Part shown: piece after piece, positions 1 through 10,385 of the stretch
Layout: the number at the start of each line of letters is the position of its first letter
How positions within the stretch are numbered: position 1 is the first letter of the stretch
Notes under the pieces: model-generated
The model's database searches: none
The model's input: only the letters and a program-made list of their open reading frames with translations
What the model was told of the DNA's origin: nothing
From: Craterostigma plantagineum
Lineage: Eukaryota > Streptophyta > Magnoliopsida > Lamiales > Linderniaceae
Length of the DNA: 64,000 bases
Assembly (NCBI GenBank): GCA_027422505.1
Contig: JAPQWV010001116.1
Coordinates: 59,001 to 123,000, forward strand
Direction: 5' to 3'
Program-made: the position numbers and the translations under genes

Positions 1-1133
1 AAGTAGCTGGAGAAGAAGACAAGGTCCTAAGATTGAAAAAGGCTCTTTACGGGTTGAAGCAAGCACCGAGAGCTTGGAACTCACGGATCGACAAGTACCT
101 TCAAGGAAGAAACTTCACCAAGTGTCCATACGAGCATGCACTCTACATCAAAGTACAAGGTAACGATATCTTAATCGTGTGCTTGTATGTGGACGATTTA
201 ATCTTCACAGGAAACAACCCAAGCATGTACGAGGACTTTAAAAGAGAGATGACCAGAGAGTTCGAGATGACCGACATCGGGCTCATGGCGTACTATCTTG
301 GAATCGAAGTGAAGCAAGGTGACAACAGGATTCTCATAACCCAAGAAGGTTATACTAAGGAGATACTCAAAAAATTCAAGATGGATGATGCAAATCCCGT
401 CGATACGCCAATGGAGTGCGGTACTAAGCTAACTAAGCATGAAGAAGGTGAAAAAGTGGACCCAACATTCTTTAAGAGCTTGGTTGGAAGTCTAAGGTAC
501 TTAACGTGCACAAGACCCGATATTTTATATGCGGTTGGAGTCGTCAGTCGACATATGGAAACTCCAACAACGACTCACGTGAAGGCGGCTAAGAGAATTC
601 TCCGATACATCAAAGGTACGACTAACTATGGCTTGCACTACACAAGCTCTAGTGAGTTCCAGCTTGTAGGATATAGTGATAGCGACTGGGGAGGAGATGT
701 CGATGATCGTAAAAGCACAAGTGGCTTCGTGTTCTACATGGGAGACACTGCCTTCACATGGATGTCAAAGAAGCAACCGATCGTTACCCTTTCTACATGT
801 GAAGCGGAGTATGTGGCGGCTACCTCATGCGTGTGTCATGCAGTTTGGCTTCGCAACCTGCTTAAAGAGTTGGGAATTCCTCAAGACGAGCCAACTAAGA
901 TTCATGTGGATAACAAGTCAGCAATAGCGTTAGCCAAGAACCCAGTCTTCCATGATCGGAGCAAGCACATCGACACGCGTTACCACTATATAAGAGAGTG
1001 CATCACGAGGAAGGACGTTGAAATGGAATACGTGAAGTCCAAAGACCAAGTGGCTGATATTTTCACCAAGCCACTCAAGAAGGAAGACTTCGTACGACTA
1101 CGAAGTATGCTCGGAATGACAAATCAAGTTTAA
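1..1133 (+). CDS. Ty1/copia polyprotein, C-terminal part (reverse transcriptase and RNase H), cut by window start
   Basis: The frame is open from base 3 to a TAA at 1131-1133 and continues upstream of the window. Visible motifs are the RT segment [14 protein letters not shown], the catalytic YVDDLIF box, the SLRYLTCTRPDI block and the RNase H region with DSDWGGD, STCEAEYVAA and a terminal [13 protein letters not shown] stretch ([13 protein letters not shown]). This order is standard for the end of copia pol. The product would copy element RNA into DNA inside virus-like particles. A polypurine tract (1132-1140) and an LTR follow immediately, which fixes this as the 3' end of an element. No frameshift is visible in this stretch. 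Confidence 0.95.
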   Translation, partial: VAGEEDKVLRLKKALYGLKQAPRAWNSRIDKYLQGRNFTKCPYEHALYIKVQGNDILIVCLYVDDLIFTGNNPSMYEDFKREMTREFEMTDIGLMAYYLGIEVKQGDNRILITQEGYTKEILKKFKMDDANPVDTPMECGTKLTKHEEGEKVDPTFFKSLVGSLRYLTCTRPDILYAVGVVSRHMETPTTTHVKAAKRILRYIKGTTNYGLHYTSSSEFQLVGYSDSDWGGDVDDRKSTSGFVFYMGDTAFTWMSKKQPIVTLSTCEAEYVAATSCVCHAVWLRNLLKELGIPQDEPTKIHVDNKSAIALAKNPVFHDRSKHIDTRYHYIRECITRKDVEMEYVKSKDQVADIFTKPLKKEDFVRLRSMLGMTNQV

Positions 1134-1140
1134 GGGGGGG

Positions 1141-1477
1141 TGTTGAAATAATAAACTTGATTTGGGCTTTGATAATTATTAGTGGGTTTAGCATTTGGGC
1201 TTAGGAGTATTACAAGCCCAATATCTAGAAGGTTACGGAAAATCTGGAGAAATCCATAGAACCTTATAGAATCTAGATATTATTAGGGAGTATTCTAGAA
1301 AAGTGATGTGTTGGCAAAATCTTAAGGGGGTAGAAACTAGTATAAATAGGGGTGAGGTCCTAGCATTTTGTATCAAGCAAGTATCAAATCAAGTATTGTA
1401 ATATAAAGTCTCTTCCTCTAAACACTATCCTTCGATATCAAGTTCCTCCCTTCCGATATAAACCCCAATTTCCAACA
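1141..1477 (+). repeat. Copia LTR (3' LTR of the element entering from the window start)
   Basis: It begins TGTTGAAATAATAAAC directly after the purine tract and ends TTTCCAACA, giving the usual TG...CA limits and 337 bp. A TATAAATAGG promoter box lies at 1341-1350. The sequence straight after it is a primer binding site rather than unrelated flank, so it may also act as the 5' LTR of a second, truncated copy. Confidence 0.85.
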
Positions 1478-1480
1478 AAG

Positions 1481-1492
1481 TGGTATCAGAGC
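1481..1492 (+). other. Primer binding site (initiator-tRNA-Met type) after the LTR
   Basis: TGGTATCAGAGC lies four bases after the LTR end. It is the sequence normally found just inside a 5' LTR, where the tRNA primer anneals for minus-strand DNA synthesis. Finding it outside a 3' LTR points to a tandem or recombined arrangement. Confidence 0.8.
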
Positions 1493-1779
1493 ACTTCTAT
1501 ATCCAACACTTCGTTTATCGTTTTGCCTCCTTTTTAGCAGCAGCTCATACGAGTTTACGCTATATCCGTTTGGGGAAACCAATGTAACACTTGGCTTATA
1601 TATCGCATAAAATACAGCAATAATATTATTCCACAAACATACATTACTACAACTCATCAGATCAACGACACAACAAAAGTGGGACAGGTTAATAATGAGT
1701 GATCATCAAAGTATATAGCGCCTCATATACTCCTCAACAGATGATGTGTTGCGAATCATAATGTTCGGATATTTAAAAT
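1493..1779. other. Flank between the copia remnant and the lipid-transfer gene
   Basis: The first part is probably the start of the truncated second copia copy. The rest should hold the 3' untranslated region of the minus-strand lipid-transfer gene. I see no other gene. Confidence 0.4.
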
Positions 1780-3052
1780 TTAATAAAATGATGATGAGAC
1801 AATAATAGCCAAGACAAAGAGAAAAGCTTGCATTCCCATCGACGATTTTCTACCAGCAGCACCGTTATCATTTCCGCCAGCGCCAGCAGGTGAAGCTTTT
1901 AATATTAAAAGTACAATATTACAAAAAGAAATAGCATAAGATTGATTTTATAGTGGTACAAAAAACATGTTCGATATCTGAGCGCCATCAAATGATTAAT
2001 TTAACAATTCATTCATTTAGAATTTCTCTCATTAAATAGTATATAGCAAGCCAAATTATAGATGGGTATATGTTGGTGAAAGAAGTATAGTCGAAATCAT
2101 TAGTGGAAAGAATTATAGCCGAAATCGAAGGGGTATATGTTGGTAAGAGAATTATAATTTCTCTCATTAGTTAAATTGTACCTTGATTGAACACCATGTG
2201 GTAAGACAGCTTATATGCGCTATTTATTTTTAATCAAAGGGGTTTATATCACATGGAGTGGGCCTTCTTCATCATATATTATATATTTGAATTATTAAAT
2301 CAGCGAAATTAACAAACAAATATAATTTAAGGAGTTTAATCATCTTACCTGGAGCTGGAGGAGGCAGAGATGAAGCAACTGGCGCCATAGCTGTTCACCA
2401 ACAAGAGACGTGCAAATAATTACATACATACCCCACGTAAATTTAACTTGTTGCCCTCGTTAATTGAAATTATCACCAATAACACACACAACTTAATGAA
2501 AATGTTTATAAAGTCATTCCTGAAAATTGGTTAAAAGTGTGTGTACGTTTTGGTAATTAACCATCCGGAAAATACACAAGTATACAACAAGTACTCAACC
2601 CACCTAACCAACCTAACCAAAACCTACCCATCGAATCAATTCAAGCGCATTCCAATAATTTTTTTTTTGGCGTTTGTTCTTGATCTTTCTTTTCCAGCAT
2701 ATAAGTAAAAAATGATAAAAGCAAAAAAAGGATAAAAGTTATTCGAACCTTTGCATACGCTGGCATCGGCATTTATTTTACAGTATTTGGGCAACATAAG
2801 TGCTTGGGTCATATTGATCCCACTACCAAGAGTCCCAGGATTGTTGTAAAGACCACATAGGCAAGGGAGCTGCGTGGAAACCACGCGCTTGATGGCGGTG
2901 CAGCACTGCTGAGATGGGCTCGTCGAGTTAAGGTCGGCGTAGCAAGTCACCAGCTGAGAGACGCAGTCGTTCTGAGCCACCGTCACGGTGGTGGTCGCCG
3001 CCGTGAGCAGAACTACCGCGGCGGCGGCGAGGTATGCCATCGTCTTCGTCAT
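1780..3052 (-). CDS. GPI-anchored lipid-transfer-like protein (LTPG type), 3 exons
   Basis: Exons on the minus strand are 3052-2749, 2390-2349 and 1895-1780, with GT-AG introns in phase, giving 153 residues. The start is the ATG reading MTKTMAYLAA. The open frame continues 64 codons further upstream, but that stretch is retrotransposon LTR and not part of the gene. Residues 1-26 are a signal peptide. An eight-cysteine motif follows in the order C, C, CC, CxC, C, C. The middle exon encodes a Pro/Ala/Ser linker. The last exon ends in a small-residue stretch (GAAG) and a hydrophobic tail, as expected for GPI anchoring at the outer plasma membrane. The family binds or exports lipids for cuticle and suberin, so the role is inferred from family. 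A copia element sits 59 bp upstream of the ATG. Confidence 0.88.
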
Positions 3053-3115
3053 CGAGGTTTGCTTTTTCTTTTTTCTTTTCTTCCTACGAAGCGTGGATAG
3101 GAGATAGGTGTCTTT

Positions 3116-3351
3116 TGTTGGCCTTAACTTAGCCAAACCAAGAAAAAATACTGTTTTTTTATTTGGTGGTGATCGAACAGTGACCATAAGAGGGGAGGCT
3201 GCGTTTTTTTCTCTGCTCCAAAACCCTCTGTTACACTCCTTCATTTCAGCAACAATGGTTTTAATACAAAATACCTAATTGATTAAATGGGCTTAGAACA
3301 ACACAACTAGAGATAAAAGCCCATCTTAATAATAAAACATTAATTTCAACA
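3116..3351 (-). repeat. 3' LTR of copia copy 1
   Basis: It is 236 bp, starting TGTTGGCC and ending TTTCAACA on the plus strand. The complement of a purine tract (CTCCCCCTT) follows at 3352. It lies immediately upstream of the lipid-transfer start codon. Confidence 0.93.
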
Positions 3352-3366
3352 CTCCCCCTTAATGTT

Positions 3367-5754
3367 TTAAACCTTCATACCTAATAACTCTCGAAAATAA
3401 ATAATCTTGTCACCGGGAAGAGGTTTGGTGAAGATGTCCGCCAATTGGTCACCGGTCTTCACATACTTGATTTGAATTTCTTCATCTTCGACCGCCTCTC
3501 GAATATAGTGATGCTTGAGATTAATGTGCTTCGTTCGACTATGGAACACCGAGTTCTTCGACATTGCAATCGCCGACTTGTTGTCACAAAAGAGAACCGT
3601 TGGCATGTCTTGCTTCTCCCCCATGTCCTCTAGAATCTTCCTCAACCAAACAACTTGCTTTGTAGCTTCACTTGCCGATACATATTCGGCCTCCGCCGAA
3701 GAGTGTGCAACTCTCTCTTGCTTCTTCGACGCCCAACTAAATACTCCGGAACCAAGTGTAAATGTATATCCGGATGTACTCTTCATATCATCCATACTAC
3801 CGGCCCAATCACTATCACAATAACCAAATAACTCCACGCTTTCATCATCACTTCTTTCGTACATAAGGCCAAACTCTTTGGTCCCTTGAATATACCTCAA
3901 CAATCTTTTCCCAACTCCAAAATGAGTTTTGCTCGGTCGATGCATAAACCGAGACAATAACCCCGAAGCATACATGATATCCGGTCTAGTAGTCGTAAGG
4001 TATAGCAAACTCCCAACTAGACTCCTATATAAAGCCGCATCGGCATCACCACTACCATCATCTTTCACCAACTTCTCATTCACCAACAAAGGTGTCATGA
4101 CCGGATTACAATCCTCCATTTTAAACTTCGATAAAATATCTTGGGCATACTTCTTTTGAGAGATAAATACACCATCATCCCTTTGATCAATCTCAATCCC
4201 CAAAAAATAATGCAACAAGCCCAAATCATTCATCTCATATCTTCTCAACATATCACTCTTGAATTCACCCAACATCTTCTCATCATTTCCCGTAAATATC
4301 AAATCATCAACGTAAAGTGAAACAAGAAGTATAGAGTTGGTACCTTGCTTCACATAGAGTGTCGGCTCACTTGGACTCCTTTTGAATCCTTTCTCCGAGA
4401 AGTATGCATCGATATTGCCATACCAAGCACGTGGTGCTTGCTTCAACCCATACAAGGCTTTCCTCAACTTGTATACTTTCATTTCTTCACCCTCCAACTC
4501 AAATCCTTGAGGTTGCTCCACATACACTTCTTCTTTCAACACCCCATTCAAGAAAGCCGACTTCACATCAAGTTGATAAAGCTTCCAACCTTTGTGTGCC
4601 GCTAATGCAATCAACAATCGAATAGTCTCATGTCTCGCAACCGGCGCAAATGTCTCATGATAGTCAATACCGGGTTGTTGAGAGTACCCTTTCGCCACTA
4701 ACCTTGCCTTGTACTTTTGCACCGAACCATCCGGGTTAGTCTTTGTCTTGTATAACCACTTCAACCCAACGACATCCTTCTCCTTTGGCTTCTCAACCAA
4801 CTCCCACGTCTCATTTTTCTCAATCATATTTATCTCATCTTCCATGGCATTTCTCCAAACTTCTTCTCTAATTGCTTGCTCAAAGTTCTCCGGTTCAACA
4901 ACAACAAAATTACAATGTGCATAAATATCGGTCATAGGTCTCAATTTTACCGGCGTTGAGCTTGGGGATGATGACGCCGACCCGATATTTATCGTAGGTG
5001 ATGATGGAGAAGGCTCTTCCTCTTCGATATCGTGCCCACTACCACTTGGCCCTTCTTGTGCATCATCTTGAATAGGATATGACACACTTTCAACTCCTTT
5101 TCCTTTCCAATCCCAATGATCCTTCTCATTAAAAATCACATCTCGACTTTCTATCACTTTGTTTCTCTTCAAACTAAAGAGTCTATAGCCCTTTGATTTT
5201 ATACTATAGCCAACAAAGATGCACTTCTCACCTTTATCTTCAAGCTTGTTCCTTAACTCCTTTGGAACATGTGCATAGCAAATGGACCCGAACACCTTCA
5301 AGTGATTCACCGATGGCTTTTTGCCGCCGGACCAAGCTTCGAATGGAGTCTTGTTCTCAACCGCCTTTGTGGGACACCTATTCAATAAATACACCGCCGT
5401 ATATGTAGCTTCCGCCCAAAACGTCAATGGTAATCCCTTCTCATTCATCATGGTTCTTGCCATTTCAACAATGGTCCTATTCTTTCTCTCGGCCACGCCA
5501 TTTTGCTCCGGTGTAAAACTAATCGTCAATTGTCTCTCTAAGCCGGTATCTTCACAAAACTTCTCAAACTCCTTGGAGTTGTACTCACCACCTCTATCGC
5601 TTCTTAACTTCTTTATCAACCGGCCGCTTTGTCTCTCAACCATTCTTTGAAACTTTTTGAAGACATAAAGCGCTTCCGACTTTTGCCTCAAAATAGACCC
5701 AACACGTTCTTGAATAATCATCAATGAAAGTGATGAAATACCGGTTTCCACCAT
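3367..5754 (-). CDS. Copia pol, second frame: integrase C-terminal part, reverse transcriptase, RNase H
   Basis: About 795 codons. The N-terminal part holds the integrase core remainder ([10 protein letters not shown], then GVAERKNRT). A serine/acidic linker precedes the RT domain, where [24 protein letters not shown] and the catalytic YVDDLIF are all present. RNase H follows with [16 protein letters not shown] and LADIFTKPL. The first roughly 15 residues are out-of-frame noise: the natural frame enters from the gag-protease frame through a lesion near 5689-5692, where an A run has four A's against six in the sister copy. The RT and RNase H residues look intact. The element may therefore be defective alone but could be complemented in trans. 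Confidence 0.93.
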   Translation of the reverse strand: MVETGISSLSLMIIQERVGSILRQKSEALYVFKKFQRMVERQSGRLIKKLRSDRGGEYNSKEFEKFCEDTGLERQLTISFTPEQNGVAERKNRTIVEMARTMMNEKGLPLTFWAEATYTAVYLLNRCPTKAVENKTPFEAWSGGKKPSVNHLKVFGSICYAHVPKELRNKLEDKGEKCIFVGYSIKSKGYRLFSLKRNKVIESRDVIFNEKDHWDWKGKGVESVSYPIQDDAQEGPSGSGHDIEEEEPSPSSPTINIGSASSSPSSTPVKLRPMTDIYAHCNFVVVEPENFEQAIREEVWRNAMEDEINMIEKNETWELVEKPKEKDVVGLKWLYKTKTNPDGSVQKYKARLVAKGYSQQPGIDYHETFAPVARHETIRLLIALAAHKGWKLYQLDVKSAFLNGVLKEEVYVEQPQGFELEGEEMKVYKLRKALYGLKQAPRAWYGNIDAYFSEKGFKRSPSEPTLYVKQGTNSILLVSLYVDDLIFTGNDEKMLGEFKSDMLRRYEMNDLGLLHYFLGIEIDQRDDGVFISQKKYAQDILSKFKMEDCNPVMTPLLVNEKLVKDDGSGDADAALYRSLVGSLLYLTTTRPDIMYASGLLSRFMHRPSKTHFGVGKRLLRYIQGTKEFGLMYERSDDESVELFGYCDSDWAGSMDDMKSTSGYTFTLGSGVFSWASKKQERVAHSSAEAEYVSASEATKQVVWLRKILEDMGEKQDMPTVLFCDNKSAIAMSKNSVFHSRTKHINLKHHYIREAVEDEEIQIKYVKTGDQLADIFTKPLPGDKIIYFRELLGMKV

Positions 5755-7498
5755 GTGAGTTTATGCTCATCGGACCACAAATATCGGTGTGAACAAGCTC
5801 TAATGGCGTCTTTGCTCTCCACGCCTTCGCCTTTGGAAATGATTCTCGATGTATCTTTCCAAGAGCACATGCCTCACATACGCCACTTTTCTCTTCTATG
5901 GTCGGTAGCCCATACACCATATCCTTCTTGCTTAGCAACTTCAAGCTCTCAAAATTCAAATGACCATACCTCTTATGCCACAACCATGAGTCGTCGCCTA
6001 CACCAACCTTCAAGGCAACACTTCTTTCGGGCTTGAGAGCGAGAGGGAAGTTTCTATTCCTCTCCATCTTCACTACGGCCATCAACTCTCTTTTATTCCC
6101 AACCTTATCAAATATTCTACAAGTCGCACCCTCGAAGTGAACCGCATGACCATGCTCAACCAATTGTCCAACACTTAGCAAATTTTGAGCCAAATCCGGC
6201 ACTAGCAATACGTCATGAATTAGCATTCTTCCCTTCTTTGATGCAACCGCAATCGTGCCCTTCCCCTTCGATTTCACCACCGCACCGTTGCCCATCGTAA
6301 TTTGAGTAGTAGCGGTGCTATCAAGCTTGCAAAAAATCGACTCATCCCCGGTCATGTGGTTGCTACAACCACTATCAACATACCACACATCTTCCTTCTT
6401 CTCAATGGCCGCTTGGCATGCATAAAATGTGCTTCCATCATTTCTCTCGAGACTCTTCTCTTCGGTGTAGTTTGCTTGCTCCTCATTCTTCACCCTACAA
6501 AACTTCTCTTTATGGCCATATTTCTTACAATTGTAGCATTGAACCTTCCCCTTGTTCCAACAATCTTTTTCTATATGGCCCGGCTTCTTACAAAAGTTGC
6601 ATAGCTTAGCCTCTCCACTTTGGTAGGTACCTCTACCACCTCCACTACCAAATCTACCCCCAAATCGACCTCGGCCTCTACCACCACCAAAGCCACCACG
6701 GAAGGTATTCCCATTGGCCGCCCTTTGGTTGTTATACTCTTTCACATTCACCTTAGATTGAAAGGCGCTTTCAAGAACATGGTCGCCATGCCTATTCAAC
6801 CTTTCTTCATGTCTCTCAAGAGAGCCCATAAGATCATGCACACTAATAGTAGAGAGGTCTTTCGTCTCTTCGATAACGGCCACAATGTTATCATACTTCG
6901 AAGGTAGACTAATCAAGAACTTCTCACACACCGACTTATCACTCAAAGTTTCACCCAAATTTTTTATTTGATTCACAACCTCGATCACCTTAGAGAAATA
7001 CTCTTGTAGAGTTTCTTTCTCCTTCATTTGCAAATTTTGAAACTCCCTTTTCAAGGTTAAGAGCTTTACCGTTCTAACTTTATCGGTGCCTTGAAACTCC
7101 TTTTGCAAAATATCCCATGCTTCCTTGGAGGTTTGAGCCCCAATTATTCTCGGAAAAATCTTGTTGGAGATACTTCCTTGAATCAAATAGAGAGCCTTGG
7201 CATCTTTCTTTCTATTCTCCTTCTCGTCCGGATCCGAAACCGTAGCCTTCACAACATTTCCTTTCCCATCTTTCTTCTCTTCTATTTTCTCATTTATCAC
7301 ATAACCATCTTCCACAATCTCCCATAAATCTTGTGAAATCAAAAGAGTCTTCATTTTAATACTCCAATAATCATAACTCTCACCATCAAATATAGGTTGC
7401 CCACCTTGTGGTGCCCAAACACCTCCTTGGGTAGCCATGGTGCCCTTCTCAACTTCAAAATCTATTTCTTCACCTTCAATGGAAGAAACCCACTTCAA
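5636..7498 (-). CDS. Copia gag-protease-integrase N-terminal frame
   Basis: About 620 codons, starting [10 protein letters not shown], with an internal MATQGGVW that may be the real gag start (the first ATG lies 17 bp inside the PBS). The gag core spans roughly residues 30-250. A Gly/Arg-rich stretch is followed by two CCHC zinc knuckles ([14 protein letters not shown] and [14 protein letters not shown]). The aspartic protease shows the active DSG in [11 protein letters not shown]. Integrase begins with the zinc-binding HHCC region ([10 protein letters not shown] ... [10 protein letters not shown]) and the core HTDICGP ... [10 protein letters not shown]. The frame is lost after CWVYF because two A's are missing compared with the sister copy, so the last ~17 residues are not native. 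Confidence 0.93.
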   Translation of the reverse strand: MKWVSSIEGEEIDFEVEKGTMATQGGVWAPQGGQPIFDGESYDYWSIKMKTLLISQDLWEIVEDGYVINEKIEEKKDGKGNVVKATVSDPDEKENRKKDAKALYLIQGSISNKIFPRIIGAQTSKEAWDILQKEFQGTDKVRTVKLLTLKREFQNLQMKEKETLQEYFSKVIEVVNQIKNLGETLSDKSVCEKFLISLPSKYDNIVAVIEETKDLSTISVHDLMGSLERHEERLNRHGDHVLESAFQSKVNVKEYNNQRAANGNTFRGGFGGGRGRGRFGGRFGSGGGRGTYQSGEAKLCNFCKKPGHIEKDCWNKGKVQCYNCKKYGHKEKFCRVKNEEQANYTEEKSLERNDGSTFYACQAAIEKKEDVWYVDSGCSNHMTGDESIFCKLDSTATTQITMGNGAVVKSKGKGTIAVASKKGRMLIHDVLLVPDLAQNLLSVGQLVEHGHAVHFEGATCRIFDKVGNKRELMAVVKMERNRNFPLALKPERSVALKVGVGDDSWLWHKRYGHLNFESLKLLSKKDMVYGLPTIEEKSGVCEACALGKIHRESFPKAKAWRAKTPLELVHTDICGPMSINSHGGNRYFITFIDDYSRTCWVYFEAKVGSALCLQKVSKNG

Positions 7499-7514
7499 AT
7501 CTCACCAAACACAA

Positions 7515-7526
7515 GCTCTGATACCA
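7515..7526 (-). other. Primer binding site of copia copy 1
   Basis: On the minus strand it reads TGGTATCAGAGC just inside the 5' LTR. This is the initiator-tRNA-Met type common in plant copia elements. Confidence 0.9.
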
Positions 7527-7530
7527 TTTA

Positions 7531-7767
7531 TGTTGGCCTTAACTTAGCCAAACCAAGAAAAAATACTGTTTTTTTATTTGGTGGTGATCGAACAGTGACC
7601 ATAAGAGGGGAGGCTGCGTTTTTTTTCTCTGCTCCAAAACCCTCTGTTACACTCCTTCATTTCAGCAACAATGGTTTTAATACAAAATACCTAATTGATT
7701 AAATGGGCTTAGAACAACACAACTAGAGATAAAAGCCCATCTTAATAATAAAACATTAATTTCAACA
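7531..7767 (-). repeat. 5' LTR of copia copy 1
   Basis: It is 237 bp. It matches the LTR at 3116-3351 throughout, except for one extra T in the run before CTCTGCTCC. TCTTT follows at 7768-7772 as the target duplication. Confidence 0.93.
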
Positions 7768-7772
7768 TCTTT

Positions 7773-8480
7773 AAGATGTGATCTAGTTTGATGCGTTGTA
7801 TTGTATTGTAACGGAGTGTAAAGGTTTGTACTTATGGTGTGTGGGGGACAAAGAGAGAAGATATAATGAAAAAACAGGTCAGTGTGACGTGTGAGTGTGT
7901 TAGGATCGACTCTTGTTATTTACTTGAAGCATTTTTGGATTTGTTTATGTATGTTGGACGATTAATATTTCTCTATTAGTGGAATTATATGACGTTCTAG
8001 CAAGACGCTTTGGTTGGGAACACAACTGTGTTTTTCTTGGGCCATTTGGAGCACTCCTATGCAATTTATGTTCGAGAAAGTCGCAATATATATATATATA
8101 TATATATATAGATGTATATATATATATACTAGAAAGTTCAAGCCGCGCACCATGCGCGGCAACGGATTACCATTATTTCTTCAATTAATATATTTTATTA
8201 ATTAATTATTTCATAATCTACCAAACATATTATTTCAATAGAATAGTCATTTATGAATATAATTTAGGAAATTAGAACTTATATATGAGACAAGAAGGAA
8301 ATTAAAAAGAAAAATAATGATTTTCAACGCACTATTTTGGCTGCTTATATGTATAAAATCATTGATGATGCTATCCTGACTGCGTGCTTCGGCTTCGTGG
8401 TTTCGACAGGCTCAATGTAAATATTGATTTCCATCAATACGTCTATAAGTTTTATGAGTCTGATTTTTCACTATATTACT
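7773..8480. other. Displaced upstream region of the lipid-transfer gene; AT repeats
   Basis: This was contiguous with the lipid-transfer 5' end before copia insertion, so its original promoter elements probably lie here, now about 4.7 kb away. A TA-dinucleotide tract covers about 8086-8128. A compact GC-rich hairpin is at 8142-8160. I see no gene. Confidence 0.5.
8129..8160 (-). mobile_element. Possible Helitron 3' terminus
   Basis: On the minus strand a perfect 8-bp-stem hairpin (GCCGCGCA / TGCGCGGC, 3-nt loop) is followed after 9 nt by CTAG and then a T, within an AT-rich target. Hairpin plus CTRR ending next to T is the recognised Helitron 3' structure. I could not place the matching TC-start, so the body (towards higher coordinates) is undefined. 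Confidence 0.45.
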
Positions 8481-8759
8481 GCCACATCAGCTTTTCACTA
8501 TATTTTTCTATATTTTATTCTATAACACTTTTATTCAACTTTTTTCACAATAATAACACTACTATAACACGGACCCACAACTATAAATAAATAATTTCTT
8601 TTTCTTTCTCCCACCTTCTCTCTCCTTTTAATTCCTATAACACTGTGTCATAAATATGACACAATGTCATACTCATGACACATCCACAATGGTGGTGTGT
8701 CATATAAAGTGCCAAATAAGCACATATGACACACCTATAAACCACCATTGTGGTTACCC
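8480..8759 (+). mobile_element. Tourist/Harbinger-like MITE unit 1 (5' truncated)
   Basis: About 280 bp, closely repeated in the next unit. It contains a long hairpin: CCACAATGGTGGT pairs exactly with ACCACCATTGTGG about 45 bp away, with TGTCATA/TATGACA repeats inside. The right end is GGTTACCC followed by TAA. The left terminal repeat is missing. Confidence 0.6.
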
Positions 8760-8762
8760 TAA

Positions 8763-9074
8763 GGGTGTCCACAACAATAACACACTCATAATACTGTCAC
8801 ATCAGCTTTTTCCTATATTTTATTCTATAATACTTTTTTCTACTTCTTCCACAATTATAACACTACTATAACACGGACCCACAACTATAAATAAATAATT
8901 TCTTTTTTCTTCTCCCTCATTCTCTCTCCTCCATAATATTTTAATATTCCTATAACACAGTGTCATAAATATGACACAATGTCATACTCATGACACGTCC
9001 ACAATGGTGGTGTGTCATATAAAATGCCAAATAAGCACATATGACACACATATAAACCACCATTGTGGTTACCC
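8763..9074 (+). mobile_element. Tourist/Harbinger-like MITE unit 2
   Basis: 312 bp starting GGGTGTCCACAA and ending TTGTGGTTACCC, an imperfect inverted repeat. TAA flanks both sides (8760-8762, 9075-9077), matching the 3-bp target preference of PIF/Harbinger elements. No coding sequence is present. It shares its left TAA with unit 1, so the two sit head to tail. Confidence 0.65.
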
Positions 9075-9077
9075 TAA

Positions 9078-9714
9078 GGGTTCACATCATGTTATTGTCA
9101 TGTTAAATATAGATACGGCGCCCTACAAGAGTTTTAGTTGTTCATTAAACAAACCCTAATTTAAATTGAACAAAATTAAATTAAAAATTCCAAAATCCTA
9201 GGTTGCTTTGCGCTCAACTTTTGTTCATAGTTTGAACAGTGAAATAACTTGCACTTAAGGGACAAATCAGGAAATAATTCGAGGTTAAAAAATAAACCGA
9301 AGTAAAATAATTATATATTACATAACATAAATTTGCCTTGCAAATTTCTTTAGATGATATCATCATTATCAACATTAAGAAATATTCCTCTCATATATGA
9401 ACAAGTCTTCCAATAGCCATTTGAACGCATAACAATATAAATAATGTGTTGCACCTATTCTATAGTATATTTTCATTTAAAGGGCAACAAAAGTATAATA
9501 TATTAAGGATATATTATATATGTATGTAAGTTTGAGGAATTATACCCATTCTTGACACGTGGACAACTGTACACATTATGGTATAAATATAACAAAATTT
9601 TTAAGGTCGACACGCATATATACACTTCACATTTATTATATATTTATGAAATCATTCCAATAATAAAAAAAAAAAAAGAAATCATTCCAATTCCACACAA
9701 CGTTTTTCTGGTAA
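9078..9714. other. AT-rich spacer without recognisable gene
   Basis: No long open frame with family resemblance and no terminal repeats that I could pair. It contains an A run at about 9664-9677. Confidence 0.5.
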
Positions 9715-10279
9715 GGCCTTCCTCAATGCAAGGTTTTTTGATGAGGTGGACAAAGGAAAAAACCCATGGCTATAGGTTTTTACCATTAGAAAGGGTGATA
9801 TGTTTTTTGTTAGGTTTAGTAGAATAAACCTAGGTTTTTTGCTTTATGTGTAAGCTTTTTCTTTTCTAATTACTTTATTTCCTTTTATCCTCATCTATTA
9901 ATATTTATATATTACTATATATTTATTTTTACAAATAAATTTTAATGTTTTAAAATTTTTTATTTATTTCGTATTTAAAAGTAACATTTTATTATGTAAT
10001 GGAAAAATAAAAATATATTTATTAATTTTTTCTTAAATTTAACAAATTAAATAATATGGCATACAATTAATTATAAATTATTTCACAAAATTGGATAAAT
10101 ATAATTGATAAATTAAATAAAATTAAATGAAATTGAGGTGGGTCCCCAAAAAACCTCCTTTTTTGGGTTTATGGTTGGAGATGAATTTTATTTTGGAGGT
10201 ATAGGTTTTTTACTTTTGAGGTGGCGCTGATGTGGCACGCAAAAAACCTGCTTTTTGGGTATATGCACTGAGGAAGGCC
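9715..10279. mobile_element. MITE with GGCCTTCCTCA inverted ends
   Basis: It starts GGCCTTCCTCAATGCA. The reverse complement of its other end begins GGCCTTCCTCAGTGCA, so 15 of 16 terminal bases match. Flanks are TAA on the left and TAG on the right, compatible with a slightly eroded 3-bp duplication. The interior is AT-rich with repeated GGTTTTTT/AAAAAACC motifs near the ends and no coding frame. Superfamily is probably PIF/Harbinger, by inference. Confidence 0.65.
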
Positions 10280-10303
10280 TAGGTAATGATTACATCTATT
10301 AGT

Positions 10304-10354
10304 AGATTACGACGAAACACTATTGCTAATCCCTTACACACTTATAAGTATTAC

Positions 10355-10385
<31 letters not shown>

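Larger units (their letters stand above)
3116..7767 (-). mobile_element. Near full-length Ty1/copia retrotransposon (copy 1)
   Basis: It is bounded by near-identical LTRs and flanked by a perfect 5-bp duplication TCTTT (3111-3115 and 7768-7772). Read on the minus strand the order is 5' LTR, PBS, gag, protease, integrase, RT, RNase H, purine tract and 3' LTR. By eye the two LTRs differ only in the length of one T run, so insertion is recent. The only coding defect I see is a frame break inside integrase. It lies just upstream of, and in the same direction as, the lipid-transfer gene. A degenerate relative occupies 55703-60101. Confidence 0.95.

Noticed and set aside
3053..3244. 64-codon N-terminal extension of the lipid-transfer frame
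   Set aside because: From 3116 upward it is retrotransposon LTR sequence. The signal peptide starts naturally at the ATG at 3052.
8078..8205. Frames made of Ile-Tyr repeats at 8 kb and 21.2 kb
   Set aside because: They are TA microsatellites read in frame.
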